Origin: Euborellia annulipes
Taxonomy: Eukaryota > Arthropoda > Insecta > Dermaptera > Anisolabididae
Assembly: GCA_023213315.1 (NCBI GenBank)
Contig: JAKCPI010006155.1
Location: 103,132 to 167,131, forward strand
Direction: 5' to 3'
DNA: 64,000 bases
The translations under genes were made by a program, and so were the position numbers. Shown piece after piece: positions 11,224 through 21,791 of this stretch; within the stretch, counting starts at the first letter, position 1; each line of letters starts with the position of its first letter. A model generated the notes under the pieces. It saw nothing but the letters and a program-made list of their open reading frames with translations. It was not told the origin of the DNA and ran no database searches.

Positions 11224-11282
11224 GGAAGAAAAATAAGAGCGATTGCAGCTAATTTTATTTCGTTTATTAATCGCTTCAAGCC

Positions 11283-11314
11283 GACGTTTCGGTCACATAT
11301 ACGATCATCATCAG
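11283..11314 (-). ncRNA. Hammerhead-like motif, minus
   Basis: CTGATGA, then GATC-gtatatgt-GACC (one stem II mismatch against GGTC), then GAAACGTC. The core is intact and the stem slightly decayed. Confidence 0.6.
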
Positions 11315-11338
11315 AGCCATTCGACATTTTGTGGAATT

Positions 11339-11370
11339 TTGATGATGGTCGTATATCTGACCGAAACGTC
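11339..11370 (+). ncRNA. Hammerhead-like motif, plus
   Basis: TTGATGA (first core C changed to T), stem II GGTC-gtatatct-GACC intact, GAAACGTC. The twin on the other strand keeps the C but has a damaged stem. Confidence 0.55.
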
Positions 11371-11440
11371 GGCTTGAAGCGATTAATAAACGAAATAAAC
11401 TTAGCTGCAATCGCTCTTTTCTTTCTTCTTTTTTTTTTTT

Positions 11441-11516
11441 TAAACATTCACACTTTTTTCTCATTCACATTCACACTCACCCACACATTTCACACAGTCT
11501 TTTCGGCAACTTAGGC
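11441..11516 (-). mobile_element. SINE-B tail fragment, minus
   Basis: Only the tail end is present (attcacacttttttctcatt and gtcttttcggcaacttaggc). Confidence 0.65.
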
Positions 11517-11774
11517 TCTTTTCTTTCTTCCTTACTACAAGATCTACTCAGCTAACCACCTCACTCTAATACAAAATTGTAAGGCTACGACTCAAATCAC
11601 CCTCCATTCATACTCCTATTGGATAGTGACATCATCGTCATGACCGGCGACCACCTCTGTGTATGGTTTTAGAGGATTTTTATAGAAAAGATTCATCTGC
11701 CTCGAATTAATACAAATGAAGTCCATAAAGTCCATTCTGTGATCAAAATATTAATTGATTAAATATGAAGTAAA

Positions 11775-12215
11775 TGAGCTATGAGGTTGAATTTTTATAT
11801 TTAAGTTAGGAGCACCCCTCTGGGATCTGACACGAGGCTTTTGAACAAAATCGGCCAAAAAGTACTAGCACTTTACTGATGTACTTTTTCAGTTTTTTTT
11901 TATATTTTTCTCAAAATTCGTTCTAATGAATTTGATTAAAATTCAGAAATCAGTTATGTTTTAGATTCTCTTTAAAATGTATATTCTCATTTAGCTCTCA
12001 ACATTGTTTGAAGCACACTTTTGTACTTCATAGGAAAGATAAAGAGAAATGGTTTGCATAAATTTACAAACTATTTTGAATTTTAATGTAGGGCGTACTG
12101 CCGGAAAATATATGTCGACGGAAACAATCTGGCGTGACAAGCACAGAACACACCTTTCATTTACCGAGGTTAAGAAAAAGTCGTGCAATTAGTCACACCA
12201 GATTTTTTATCACCG
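11775..12215 (+). repeat. Rep-A 3' two thirds, plus
   Basis: It starts at gaggttgaatttttatat and reaches the terminal hairpin (12131-12211), ending CACACCAGA. Confidence 0.75.
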
Positions 12216-12599
12216 GGATCACCGTATCCAGAATTTTACCTAAGGCTAACTGGGCAGCTAGTGAATGTATTCAGAGTATCACACAAAGCAACTGATCTTC
12301 CCCTGTGCGTGTGTTTAATACAATCCCAATCAATCCGATTGATTTTTCGATAAACACAAACTCTAATTCACTCGCTAATCCAAGAGAAATTGCTAATTTA
12401 ATTTTTATTCCCCCTTTCATTAGGATATTTGTATTATTTATACGTAAAATTAAATTTTAATCTCCAGCCACCCGCTTTGTCTCTCTCTCTTCATTAATAA
12501 ATGATGATAGGCTTAAATTAAAATGGCTAAAACAAAAAACAAAAAAGGGGAGTGAAAACATTGAATGAATTCTTAATCCAAAATATTTGATTATTGAGA

Positions 12600-12633
<34 letters not shown>

Positions 12634-12665
12634 AGAACGAAGAAGAAGGGATTTAAATTATTTAC
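12216..12665. other. Unique sequence, no gene supported
   Basis: Unlike most of the window, no repeat family matches here. An (AG)n run of about 30 nt lies at 12601-12632 just downstream, in minus-strand terms, of the candidate exon. Confidence 0.45.
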
Positions 12666-12772
12666 CTGGAAATCCCGGAGATTAGCTCTTGAGGAATCAA
12701 AGCCAGTGTAATTCAGATTCTGGAAGGTGTTCCAGTTGGGAAGATTAATGAACCTTAATCGTCACCTTTGAC
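12666..12772 (-). other. Candidate 107-nt exon on the minus strand
   Basis: On the minus strand a possible acceptor (tttatgttctccag, ending at 12773) and a good donor (CAG/gtaaata, at 12666/12665) enclose a block with more balanced base composition than its surroundings. One frame is open for about 33 codons up to the donor and includes LPNWNTFQNLNYTGFDSSR, which reads like protein. That frame has a TGA about 12 nt inside the acceptor, so either a later acceptor is used (for example after ttaag) or the exon is untranslated. I do not recognise the peptide. The block matches none of the repeat families here. It could also be chance. Confidence 0.35.
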
Positions 12773-13059
12773 CTGGAGAACATAAACATAAAGCCCTTCC
12801 GGAAGGACCGATGCGCAAGGCAAGACAACATTCATCTTTAATGTTCTCTCTCTCTCTCTCTTGCGCTGACATTTCCCTCTTGTTTTGTTCTAAATTTCAA
12901 CTGAAAATACATTTGATTAATTTCGGGATTGCCAAAGTATAACAACAACAAATCCTAGTGGTAGGTGAAGCACGTGGATTTTCTCTTTAAGCTGACAAAA
13001 GCTCTGATAAAGGAAAAAGAGAGAAGTAGCTATTGTCATCTCGACATCGTTTATTATTC
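12773..13059. other. Unique sequence with (CT)n
   Basis: (CT)n at 12845-12861. The ccttccggaaggaccgatgcgc patch is GC-richer and may belong with the exon candidate beside it. Nothing else is recognised. Confidence 0.4.
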
Positions 13060-13271
13060 AATTTTTATATGAAATAAATATAGAGAGAGAAAGTATTACG
13101 ATCATGTCAAAAATTTGATGTCGAGATTTTGAGTCCAAAAAATGGTTGCCGCAAATTGGTCTGTGAGTGTCCGTCTGTGTATAATATGATTATAACAGAA
13201 GGAATTGAGCTACCGGATTGAAATTTTATATTTAAGTTAGATGTACCCTCCCTCCCGGACACTTAAAATAA

Positions 13272-13550
13272 GGGAGCGTACAAGTATTACGTAACGCAAT
13301 TGGGGGGAGGGGGGTCTCGTAAAACGTTACCATGCCGTTACAAGGGGGAGGGGTGAACAACGCGTTACGTAACTGGTATTTTAACGACTTTCCGGTATTT
13401 TTAGATAAAAATGGCCACGTGAGCGTTACGTAACGTCTAGGGGGGGCGGGTTCAGAAAAATGTTACGGCGCGTTACATGGAGGGGGAGGGGAGGGTCAAA
13501 AATCTTCAAAAATTGCGTTACGTAATACTTGAACGCTCCCTAAACTTTGA
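13272..13550. mobile_element. PIF/Harbinger-like MITE with TAA duplication
   Basis: Termini GGGAGCGTACAAGTATTACG and CGTAATACTTGAACGCTCCC are inverted. TAA flanks both sides (13269-13271, 13551-13553), the TWA-type target of PIF/Harbinger. Internal GCGTTACGTAAC motifs recur. It is about 280 bp with no coding, inserted into Rep-A. Confidence 0.8.
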
Positions 13551-13711
13551 AAAATCGGCCAAAAAGTATTAGTAGGCTAATTTACTGATGTCCTTTTTTA
13601 GTTTTTTTTTAAGGTTTTCTCAAAATTTGCTCCACCGATTTTGTTTAAAATTATTTTTTAGATGCTTTTTAAAATGTATATTCTCTTTTTCCCTTGAAAT
13701 TTTTTCAAAAC

Positions 13712-13751
<40 letters not shown>

Positions 13752-14090
13752 AAATTTTTCCTTTTTTTCTTTCTCCCCCACCCTCTCCCCCCCCCCCTCC
13801 TTTCCCTTGTTTTTTTCGCTTTTTAGGTTATTTAAAAATTTTAAATAATATTTTTTATTATAATATTAAAATTTTTGGGGTTCTGGCTTTTTTTTTTAAA
13901 ATATTTTGTATCTAAATGTCTTTAATAAAATTGGGGGGGGGCGGGGGGGGGGCCGGGGGGGGTGGGGATACGAGGTTAGCACGCTAACCTCTACACCAAA
14001 CCCCGGGGGCTACTCTTGTACTTCATAGTAAGGCTAGGAGAAATGGTTGCCATGGTAACAAAATATAATGGTTGTTTATAAATTTTAAAT

Positions 14091-14338
14091 TGCCTACGGG
14101 CTTGGGCTAGTTGGTAGTGTGCCTATCTCCTAAACCTAATGTCGCGGGTTCGGACCCCATATAACATACATAGTACATGCCGATGATTTTATTTAAGGCG
14201 TTTGGATACCAAATGGCTTAAATAAAAATGCCTGGACCCCCAATAGATATTATCTCATATATAACGGTTATCGTCAAAGTCTTAAATGGCCTAAGTTGCC
14301 GAAAAGAATGTGTGAATGAGAAAAAAGTGTGAATGTTT
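14091..14338 (+). mobile_element. SINE-B copy, plus
   Basis: Head at 14097-14160 with intact GGTTCGGACCCC, then the AAGGCGTTTGG..CCAAATGGCTT hairpin and the tail ending gtgtgaatgttt plus poly-A. An extra tataacatacatagtacatg segment is wedged after the head, and similar sequence lies at 14783-14803. Confidence 0.75.
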
Positions 14339-14505
14339 AAAAAAAAAAATTATATTCTTTAATTCTAATATACCGAAGGGAACTAAATATATCTCGACAC
14401 AAAAAATCTGGTGTGCAAGTACAGAACACATCTTTCTCTTACAGAAGGGCAAGAGAAAGTTGTGTGCTGTGCGCCAGTCACACCAGATTCTTATATACGG
14501 GCCTA

Positions 14506-14848
14506 TACAGTATATAATGATAATAGTAAACTCTATTCTCTCCTGGACATTTAATGACAGGTGGCATGTACTATGTATGGTATAATTATTAAAAATATGA
14601 ATATTTTCAATAATATATAATATTTGTTTGCAATCTGTTTTCGGCCACCAAGAAAAACATTAACATCATTTTGTTGTTTCAGGTCTGATCAAGGCTTTCT
14701 TGATGGCCGAAAAAGATTGTACATCTGTAAACTAAATATAAACTATACTATTGAAAATTATTCATATTTTTACTTTTAATAATATAACATACATAGTACA
14801 TGCCACCTGTCATTGAATGTCTAAGAAAGAATAGAGTTTACTATTATA
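14506..14848. mobile_element. Fold-back unit with variant hammerhead-like core
   Basis: Arms agtaaactctattct..gacaggtggcatgtac and gtacatgccacctgtc..agaatagagtttact are inverted. The centre, about 14683-14712, reads CTGATCA-AGGC..GGCC-GAAAAAG on the plus strand, resembling the hammerhead order of parts but with CTGATCA for CTGANGA and no GTC. Confidence 0.55.
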
Positions 14849-15540
14849 ATTATATATATTCTTTGGACTCATCCACCATTTTTCCAAAATTATTTTTGTC
14901 TCATGAGACGGTATACGAACCCCAGATCTCTAGCACAGGAACGCTAGCCTAATTAATTAATATTGAGATATTTAAATATATGAAAGTGTTCGCTTTTATA
15001 TAAAATTTCATTATTTCTTTTGAGTAGATTTCCTTATAGATTGAATCGAACAAATTTTAATTTTAAAATTTTAATTTATAAATAATTCCCTTTGCATCCA
15101 TTCCCCTCTCTCTCTCTCTATTCTATTAAAATTCTATTTTTTTCCCTTTTTACCTCTTATATAGGCTACGTATAGAAATAGACTATATTTTTTTTTCGTA
15201 TTCCGGCAGATTTTTATTTATACCACCTTTCAATCATTTTTTTTATCCCACCCACTTCATATTTTTCTTCTTCTATTTTCTTAGTGATTCATTCTTTCTC
15301 TACTTCCCTTTCATTTTTTTTTCACCCAGATGTATAAAATAGAAAGAACTTTTGTATTATTACGTATAACAATAAAAGGATGGATAATAAATAATAAAAG
15401 GAGATATAAATTAAATCATGTCCCACATAGCTCTTGTTTCATGATTCCGTTAGCGATGAAAATTATTTCATTTATAATTCATTTAATTATATTGCTGAAG
15501 TTGGTTTATTTGAGAAAGAAAAACACTAAATTTTCAGTTT
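14849..15540. other. AT-rich stretch, no gene seen
   Basis: The frame at 15330-15542 is AT-driven and has no recognisable domain. No repeat arms were found. Confidence 0.45.
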
Positions 15541-15569
15541 AATATTTATTTATTTATTTATTTTTTTGT

Positions 15570-15720
15570 AAATGACCTATCGGCACTCCTTCAGTGGATT
15601 TCACCTCATTCACCAAGTATGCCCCTTACTGAAGAAGATTCCGAAACGTTGTTGAAATACATTTTCTACTATTGTTTCATTTTCTATAAAATACTTTAAT
15701 AAACACTTGCTATCTCTCGA
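15570..15720 (+). mobile_element. Penelope-like remnant
   Basis: ctatcggcactccttcagtggatttcacctcattcac matches the arm of the unit at 28907-29184. CTGAAGA (15629-15635) and GAAACGTTG (15643-15651) are present, but stem II between them is missing. Confidence 0.5.
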
Positions 15721-16175
15721 TTCCCACCCACATTTGACAAAAAAAAAAAAAAAAAAAAAAAAAACGTTGATATGATAATGTTCTCTATAGAGGTTTAAAT
15801 TACATTAGGCCTATCTAAATTTGTATATTTAGAAATTGTTTTATCTTCGAATGATTAATAACATCTGGTTTTCTGAGCTCTTCTTTATTAATAATTATAT
15901 GTAACTGTATCCTCCGGTTTGATGTCATTTGTCAAGGATATTAATATTAAGGATTGTTTTGGGATTAGATTTAAATTTACTCTAAATAAATAAATAAAAA
16001 GGAAAATCAGGAATAAAATATTCTTGTAAAAAAAAAAAAACTTGTATTCATTGAGAAGTGAAACTTGAACTCCGAATTGACATACACGATAGGAAATTGA
16101 TCAGATCAGTTCAAGTAATATTCGCTATGTCCTCCAGCGGTTGGCCACATTTTATTTTTTTTTATTTATTTATTC

Positions 16176-16270
16176 ACAATTCCCAAAAAGACTGCTATCT
16201 ATTAATTTGGGAAGCAACAATACAAAAAAAATCACATCGTAGTATACATAAAACAGACAAAATAAAAAAT
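16176..16270. repeat. Dispersed repeat shared with 10665-10730
   Basis: cacaattcccaaaaagactgct..aatttgggaagcaacaatac recurs. It lies just ahead of the LINE fragment and may be part of a second, inverted retrotransposon tail. Confidence 0.45.
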
Positions 16271-16286
16271 TTATTTTTATTTATTA

Positions 16287-16516
16287 TTTGTCCCCATGAC
16301 CTCCCGTGATTGGAACAAGCTCCCTGCGTCTATCTTCCCCAAAACCTACAATCTTCAGACTTTCAAGTCTAACCTCAACAGGCATCTTCTCAGTTCCCGC
16401 AGTTGAGTTCCCCTTTTATGCTTCTCCTTTTGTTTTTATTTTCTTCCTCGCTGCATGTGACCACTGGTCATTAGAGGTCTTCGGACCTAATGTACCCATT
16501 CCAAAAAAAAAAAAAA
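16287..16516 (+). pseudogene. Non-LTR retrotransposon, last part of ORF2 and poly-A tail
   Basis: The frame 16287-16406 ends in TGA and includes DWNKLPASIFPKTYNLQTF, then SNLNRHLLSSRS. This W-N-x-LP-x-x-I...TF+..LN+.L pattern is typical of the extreme C-terminus of reverse transcriptase polyproteins of CR1/Jockey-type LINEs. About 95 nt of 3' untranslated sequence and a poly-A tail (16503-16516) follow. Everything upstream is missing, as expected of a 5'-truncated copy. The local composition is much GC-richer than its surroundings, which suggests a recent arrival. The exact clade cannot be fixed from about 40 residues. Confidence 0.75.
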
Positions 16517-16797
16517 TTTAAGGACTTTGTCGGCATCTATGGCCATTTAGACCTCTTTCCTATTTATTTAAATTGATTGGTAACAAATTCAATTGAAATT
16601 AGAGAGCGGAAATCATAATTTCTTTAGATTACTAGTTTTAATAACTTTTTGAATTTCTTCTCGGGGGGGGGGGGGGCCGATCGCTCCCCTTTAATCCGCC
16701 CCTGCATTAGAGAAACGTTCCTAAACTTTTCACTCCTTGTTTCATCCCTAGGGAACCACCCAGAGTTCATCTAATATATTAATAATTGAAACAAAAC

Positions 16798-16878
16798 ATC
16801 TTTCTGGTGTGCCACCTAAAAGTTTTCCGTGCACCATCCAGTGGCAAGCATGCTAATCAAGGTTGCCGACCGCTGAAG
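16798..16878 (-). mobile_element. Possible hAT terminus
   Basis: It ends ggttgccgaccgctg, which inverts to CAGCGGTCGGCAACC, a terminus common among animal hAT elements. Its partner end was not found nearby. Confidence 0.4.
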
Positions 16879-16885
16879 TAGATAA

Positions 16886-17015
16886 TTTTTTGATTTATTA
16901 AATGGATTTCCTGAGTTTATTTAAAAAGTGAAATCTTTACAAGATGATTTAATCTAATCTTAGCAAAATACCAAAATCCAGAGATTAATTGTCGATATTT
17001 TAGCATGATGGTAGC
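16886..17015 (+). repeat. Dispersed repeat G, copy 2
   Basis: Matches 5660-5795 from ggatttcctgagtttattt to attttagcatgatgg. Confidence 0.6.
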
Positions 17016-17316
17016 CTGATGGTTAAAGAAAACACAGAAAACTTTAAGACCGACCACGTATGTACAAATGTGCATAAATGTGTTTAGTCTAATCATGTCG
17101 TTGATCGATTAATAAATAAATTAGATAAAGATTTTCAATCAAGACACTTCTTGTTTTTTTTTTTTTCTAATCGAATTTTTCGTCGCTCACATCATAAGTT
17201 GTCTTAAAAGCCAATAATATCTACATTCTTCAATCCATTAGGGCGGCCCGGGCGGCGCCCTTCAGCCCTCCATGCTTGCCCCGCCCCCTGCTGCTAACAC
17301 CAGCACGTAAACTGCC

Positions 17317-17387
17317 ATGGCTCCAGCTAATAAATCATTTGCCCTTTCTGTAGTTGTATTAAAGCCAGATGCCTTAGATGCCATCCT
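17317..17387 (+). CDS. Candidate first coding exon, nucleoside diphosphate kinase-like
   Basis: A GC-rich leader (17240-17315) ends in aactgccATGG, a good initiation context. The frame then encodes MAPANK followed by SFALSVVVLKPDALDAIL. In nucleoside diphosphate kinases the first beta strand reads about TLALIKPDAV, with KPD near the active site, and the NME6 type continues with a similar L-I-L-E helix start. A plausible donor, AGA/gtgaga, lies at 17387/17388; beyond it the frame becomes low quality (repeated serine, CTCTCT). No second exon is recognised in the window, and a match of some 15 residues could be chance. It could equally be a retrocopy fragment or an unrelated gene start. Confidence 0.25.
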
Positions 17388-17722
17388 AGAGAGTGAGAGT
17401 GGGGAGGTTTTGATTTGTAGTTGTAGAAGCCAGCAAATTCATTTCAACTCTCTCTCTCTTATAACAAATTTCTCAATCGAATTTTTCGTTATTATTATAT
17501 ACAAGATAAAAATCCATTATTAATTTTCATATTTATATATTCCGTACGCCTATCTATTTTTATGATGGATCTAATCAATCATTCGTTATTATCAATCCAA
17601 TTTTAATAAGCAAAAATATTTTTATTCGATATTAGCATTTAATGAAAATACAAATTTTTTGTAGGTAGAATGAGAAATTAAAGAGAGAGTAGCTAAGCGT
17701 AATTTCATTTATTTCCCCCTCT

Positions 17723-17754
17723 GACGTTTCGGTCCTGTCTAGGATCATCTTCAA
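17723..17754 (-). ncRNA. Hammerhead-like motif, minus
   Basis: TTGAAGA, stem II GATCCT-agac-AGGACC with one mismatch, GAAACGTC. The first core C is changed to T. Confidence 0.5.
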
Positions 17755-17783
17755 CTAGGGGTGTGATCATCAATATGAATTTC

Positions 17784-18047
17784 AAAATTTCACATCAATC
17801 GTTCGTTTTTCTTCTTTTACATCAAATACATGTATATTTTTTTATATAAAGCAGTAAGTGAAATGTATTTTAATGGCTAAGTCCCCAAATTATATATGTG
17901 AACAGTGAATTCACCACCCGAACTCGGTGTGAGTCACATATAATTTTCGGACTTCGCCATTAGTAATACACATCACCTACTGCTTTACATAAAAAAATAT
18001 ACATGTATTTGATGTATAAAAAGGTATAAGAACGATTGATGTGAAAT
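17784..18047. repeat. Long palindrome with about 115-bp arms
   Basis: Arms cacatcaatcgttcg..tatatgtgaa and tcacatataatt..cgattgatgtg pair with some mismatches around a spacer of about 30 bp. No terminal motif or target duplication is evident. Confidence 0.65.
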
Positions 18048-18110
18048 TCATGTTGATTGACCCCACGGAGTGCTCTGAAGATGGTCCTAAACCATAGGGT
18101 TAGCTAGAAA

Positions 18111-19382
18111 TTTTTTATGGAGGGTTCAAAACTGGATTTACCCCCCCCCGCAGGGTATCTAATGAAATAAATAAATTTTCAAAGTACGGTATACTTTAAA
18201 AATTTGCTAAAGGAAATACGGGACATTTTAAAATTTTGTAAAAGTTAAGATTATTTTATTATAAACTTAAAATTTATATATAGTATTTATAAATCATTTT
18301 ATGTACCTTGGTGCTGGCCAAATGATTTTTAACCAGAGCCAAAAATTTTAAATAAAATAAATAAATCATTTTGGTTTTTTTATTTTACTTGCCGCGATGC
18401 CCGTCTTCGACGATTATTGCTTATGGGAGAAATCATAACGTCTGCTCTAAGTGGGATGAATGAAAAGCTGCACGCACTTTAATTTCTCATTCATATAATC
18501 AGGTATATAAAAAAAAAACTTCAAATTAATTTTTGTCTTGATAAATAATCATTTTATCGATAGCATCCACCCATCCAGAGTTTCAATGCTTCTTGATCTT
18601 GCTTACCATTGTCAAGGCCTTGCAGCTTGTTATTAGCTAACCCCGACCAAATCGCCCCCTTTGTCGTTGAATGACTTGTTTAAAGGTCATAGCATCTTCC
18701 CTCTTATAGTTTCGGAGATAATTTTATCATGCGGTTTTAGAATATCGCATTTAATGGGGGGTAACGGTGCGATTTTCATAATGAAATTATATCTCTGCAC
18801 CCCTTTGAAAGTTGCTCCTATAAAATAAACATAGGTCTTGTAGTTTCTGAGATGTTTTGTTATGAACAATGGATTGAGAATTATATAGAGAGACTTATTA
18901 AATAAATATTAATATTTAAGGTGCGCGTCTCGGGGTGCTGATTTTGCAAGGTTGAGGGCACAATTTTGAAGCTATTGACCTCAATTTTTTTTTTTTAATT
19001 AAAGCTATTTAAAATATCTACAACTTATAGAAGCCCTTTTTTTGATTTGATTTTTTTTAGATTAATCGCATTAAATAAAAGATATTTTTAAAAAATTCGC
19101 TCTATATCTTATAGATAATTAAATTAGTAATCATTGTGTAAAAAAATAATTAATTTTCCACCCTCAATTAATTAGCTGGGAACTTTAAAATGAAATGGAA
19201 TAAATCCCATGTATTCCTATGGAAAAAACTAACGCCATCTCTTGCCGCCTCGAGTAACTCGGTAGTCAATCGTGTTCTAACGGCTTTTCGAGACGCGCCC
19301 AAAACAATAACCCAAACGCATACATATCGAATTATATATTCACTCCTGAAAAAGAAAAGAAAAAAGTTACATTTTATCAATT
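18111..19382. other. Unique AT-rich region, no gene supported
   Basis: A moderately GC-richer patch at 18560-18680 and another at 19235-19315 stand out, but neither frame nor splice signals convince. The overlapping open frames on both strands at 19168-19393 have no recognisable domain. Confidence 0.45.
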
Positions 19383-19450
19383 TACTTCCGTAGAATACGT
19401 TAAAAATAAAATCAAAATTTTCTGACGTGGGCTTTTAAAGATATTTTAAC
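19383..19450 (-). repeat. Dispersed repeat, partner at 52825-52885
   Basis: cttccgtagaatacgttaa..ctgacgtgggcttttaaag is the inverse of 52835-52885. No other copies were found. Confidence 0.55.
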
Positions 19451-19454
19451 AAGA

Positions 19455-20075
19455 AAGACAAAAAATCCTGTGTTACTGGTCGCACAGCACAGTTTTGTAC
19501 TCTGTTTATCACACCAGATTTTTTGTGTTGACATATGATTAGTTTCCGCCGATACATTATAATTCAAGATGTAAAATTTATAAACAAAGAAAAATATTTA
19601 TATTTTGTTACCATGCCAACCTCTCTTTCCTATGAAGTACAAGAGTAAAGTGTGCTTCAAACAATTTTGAGGACAAAATGAAAATATACCTTTGAAAGAT
19701 CATCTTAAAAATAATTGATTTTTGAATTTTAATCAAATTCGTTAGAGCGAATTTTGAGAAAATGAAAAAAAAAAAAAAAAAAAAAAAAAAACTGAAAAAG
19801 TACATCAGTAAAGTACTAGTACTCTTTGGCCAATTTTGATTAAAAGCTTATTTTCACGCTCCCGAGGGGTGACTAACTTAAATATAAAATTTCAGCCTCA
19901 TAGCTCAATTCCTTCATGCTTAAAATTGAACCTAGACAGACGATGTCGCGAAAACCACTTTTTTGGATTCAGGGGACCTCAAAACGTGTATATCCATCAA
20001 AATATCGACATGAAATTTTTGACATGAATCCAATACTTTGTCTATAAATATTAACATATATAGAAGTAAGAGAAA
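19455..20075 (-). repeat. Rep-A copy, minus
   Basis: Runs from a shortened hairpin (about 19465-19530) through ttgttaccatgccaacc and gtactagtactctttggcc to tatatagaagtaagagaaa. A poly-A of about 30 nt at 19766-19792 replaces the usual A-rich spot. Confidence 0.75.
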
Positions 20076-20264
20076 ATAAAAATTCACGAAAATGTTAATT
20101 TCAGCTGTAAATAAATCTTGATATATGGAATAAGGCTAGGATTTATTTTATTTATTAAAGGGTTCGTTGATTAGGAGTGGAAATGTTTAAGAAAAACTTA
20201 AATGTTTGATAATATTTTATTCTATCTATAAATAAAGTTAGATTATAATAAAAAAGTATTTTTT

Positions 20265-20340
20265 TATCTTTTAGTAAAAAGGGAATTGTTATTTAGATCT
20301 TTTTCTATAGAGAGCACAAACAGGCATCGACTTGGCTCTC
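20265..20340 (+). promoter_or_regulatory. Core promoter 1a with TCAGT initiator
   Basis: TCAGTT at 20339-20344 fits the arthropod initiator, with the start expected at A20341. No TATA box sits 25-30 bp upstream. The upstream block taaaaagggaattgttattt is repeated at 54951-54970 ahead of the paralogous promoter, while the sequence between is diverged. Confidence 0.55.
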
Positions 20341-20470
20341 AGTTGAGTGCAAGACGTCTTCTCTCGTGTTTGTGTGTAGGTGTTTAATTTAAAGTGAATA
20401 ATTATTATATACCTGGTAGTGTAACTCACCCCGAATACATCGTTCGGCAACCCCTCTCGGATTATTAAAG
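20341..20470 (+). other. Candidate untranslated first exon 1a
   Basis: From the initiator A, 130 nt run to a donor AAG/gtaatt at 20470/20471. The 3' half (aaagtgaataatta..., agtgtaac..., attattaaag/gtaatta) is clearly paralogous to 55092-55175. No ATG-led frame of any length is present, so it would be 5' untranslated sequence. The exon is GC-richer than its surroundings, free of the local repeat families, and followed 2.05 kb downstream by a recursive-type splice site. That a transcript starts here is inferred from motif, paralogy and donor, not shown. Confidence 0.5.
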
Positions 20471-20861
20471 GTAATTAATATTCTTTTTATTGAAGGAAAA
20501 TGATAAAAAAAAATACGAATATTTATTCTTATTAAATTTTTCACATCTTAAAATGACACGTAATTAAATATTCTAGGCGTATAGTGGTGAGAGGTGTGAG
20601 TTATTTAACAGCTCCTATTTTTTCAAAGAAAATATGTTACATCTTTATTATTTGTGCACTCAGGATGGAAAATTATTTTGAAACATTTCGGAATGAGGGC
20701 TTTGATTGAAGTGAGGGTGAGATAGCAAAACTTTAACTTCACCCTCAAAGGACATCAGAATTAAAAACTTGTAGTTTACTTTATCTGAATGAAATTTAAT
20801 ATTTTTTTTTATTTAGTGATATGATTATTATGAGAATATATATTTTTACTCAGCTTTCTTC

Positions 20862-20962
20862 GATCGACTTTTTTTTAGTGGAAACATAATCGAAGTTTCG
20901 GTCTTGAGGCAAGCCTGAAGATGATCGAAACGTCGCTTTTCTTTTCATTAAAATAAGTTGGC
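20862..20962. mobile_element. Small Penelope-like fold-back, stem II lost
   Basis: cgaagtttcggtc and gatcgaaacgtcg face each other. CTGAAGA (20915-20921) and GAAACGTC (20927-20934) are separated by only tgatc, so the hammerhead cannot form stem II. Confidence 0.5.
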
Positions 20963-21580
20963 AGAAAAAAACTCCTTTTACTTTTTACTTTCTCTTACCT
21001 CTATATACTGTATGTTATTATATAGAGAATGAAAGTATTGGATTCATGTCAAAAATTCGATGTCGAGATTTTGATGGACATACACGTTTTGAGGTCCCCT
21101 GAATCCAAAAAAGTGGTTTTCGCGACATGGTCTGTCTGTGGGTGGGTGGGTGTTCAATTTTAAGCAAGAAGGAATTGATCTAAGAGGTTGAAATTTTATA
21201 TTTAAGTTAGGCACCCACCTGAAGCGTGAAATAAGCTTTTAATCAAAATCGGCCCAAGGGTACTAGTACTATACTTATGTACTTTTTCAGTTTTTTTCGA
21301 TTTTCTCAAAATTTGCTCCAACGTTTTTTTTTTTTTTTTTTTTTTTAATTCCAAAATCAATTATTTTTTAGATGCTCTTTCAAATGTATATTCTCGTTTT
21401 GCCCTCAAAATTGTTTGAAGCACACTTTACTCTTGTGCTTCATAGGAAAGATAGGAGAAATGGTTGCCATGGTAACAAAATATAAATAATAATATTTAAT
21501 GGCTGGAAATATTTGTAAATAGGATATGGAAATGCAGGCAGCCAAAATGAAAAGCACTCTCGATACTCTGTGAACGTTCA

Positions 21581-21615
21581 GACGTTTCGGGTAAAATTTA
21601 TTCACCCATCTTCAG
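21581..21615 (-). ncRNA. Minimal hammerhead ribozyme motif, minus
   Basis: CTGAAGA, stem II GGGT-gaataaatttt-ACCC, GAAACGTC. The core is intact, and stem II differs in sequence from the other loci but still pairs. Confidence 0.7.
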
Positions 21616-21756
21616 TGAACAGTTCTAGTGAGAGAGAGTTAAGTCTGTACAATGATACATAGATGACATTATTTATTCTATGTATTCTATTTAGATATGA
21701 TGATATATACAGGTATTAAAAATTTCTAGAACTGGAACTAGAACTAGAACTGTTCA

Positions 21757-21791
21757 CTGAAGATGGGTGAATAAATTTTACCCGAAACGTC
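21757..21791 (+). ncRNA. Minimal hammerhead ribozyme motif, plus
   Basis: Inverted twin of 21581-21615 with identical core and stem II. Confidence 0.7.

Larger units (their letters stand above)
11224..11429. mobile_element. Fold-back Penelope-like unit
   Basis: Arms gaagaaaaataagagcgatt and aatcgctcttttctttcttc are inverted, with aatcgcttcaagccgacg and its partner inside. Each strand carries a hammerhead-like motif. Confidence 0.75.
13060..14495 (+). repeat. Rep-A, plus, expanded by nested insertions
   Basis: The start is at tatagagagagaaagtatt and the terminal hairpin is at about 14408-14490. It is interrupted by a Harbinger-like MITE, a poly-T and poly-C/poly-G tract (13721-13965) with a wrecked minus SINE-B, and a plus SINE-B. 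Confidence 0.7.
17690..18110. mobile_element. Fold-back Penelope-like unit, right end decayed
   Basis: The left arm has a minus-strand hammerhead motif. The right arm keeps only CTGAAGA-TGGTCCTAA (18072-18087) and has lost GAAACGTC. A long palindrome (17784-18047) fills the middle. Confidence 0.6.
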
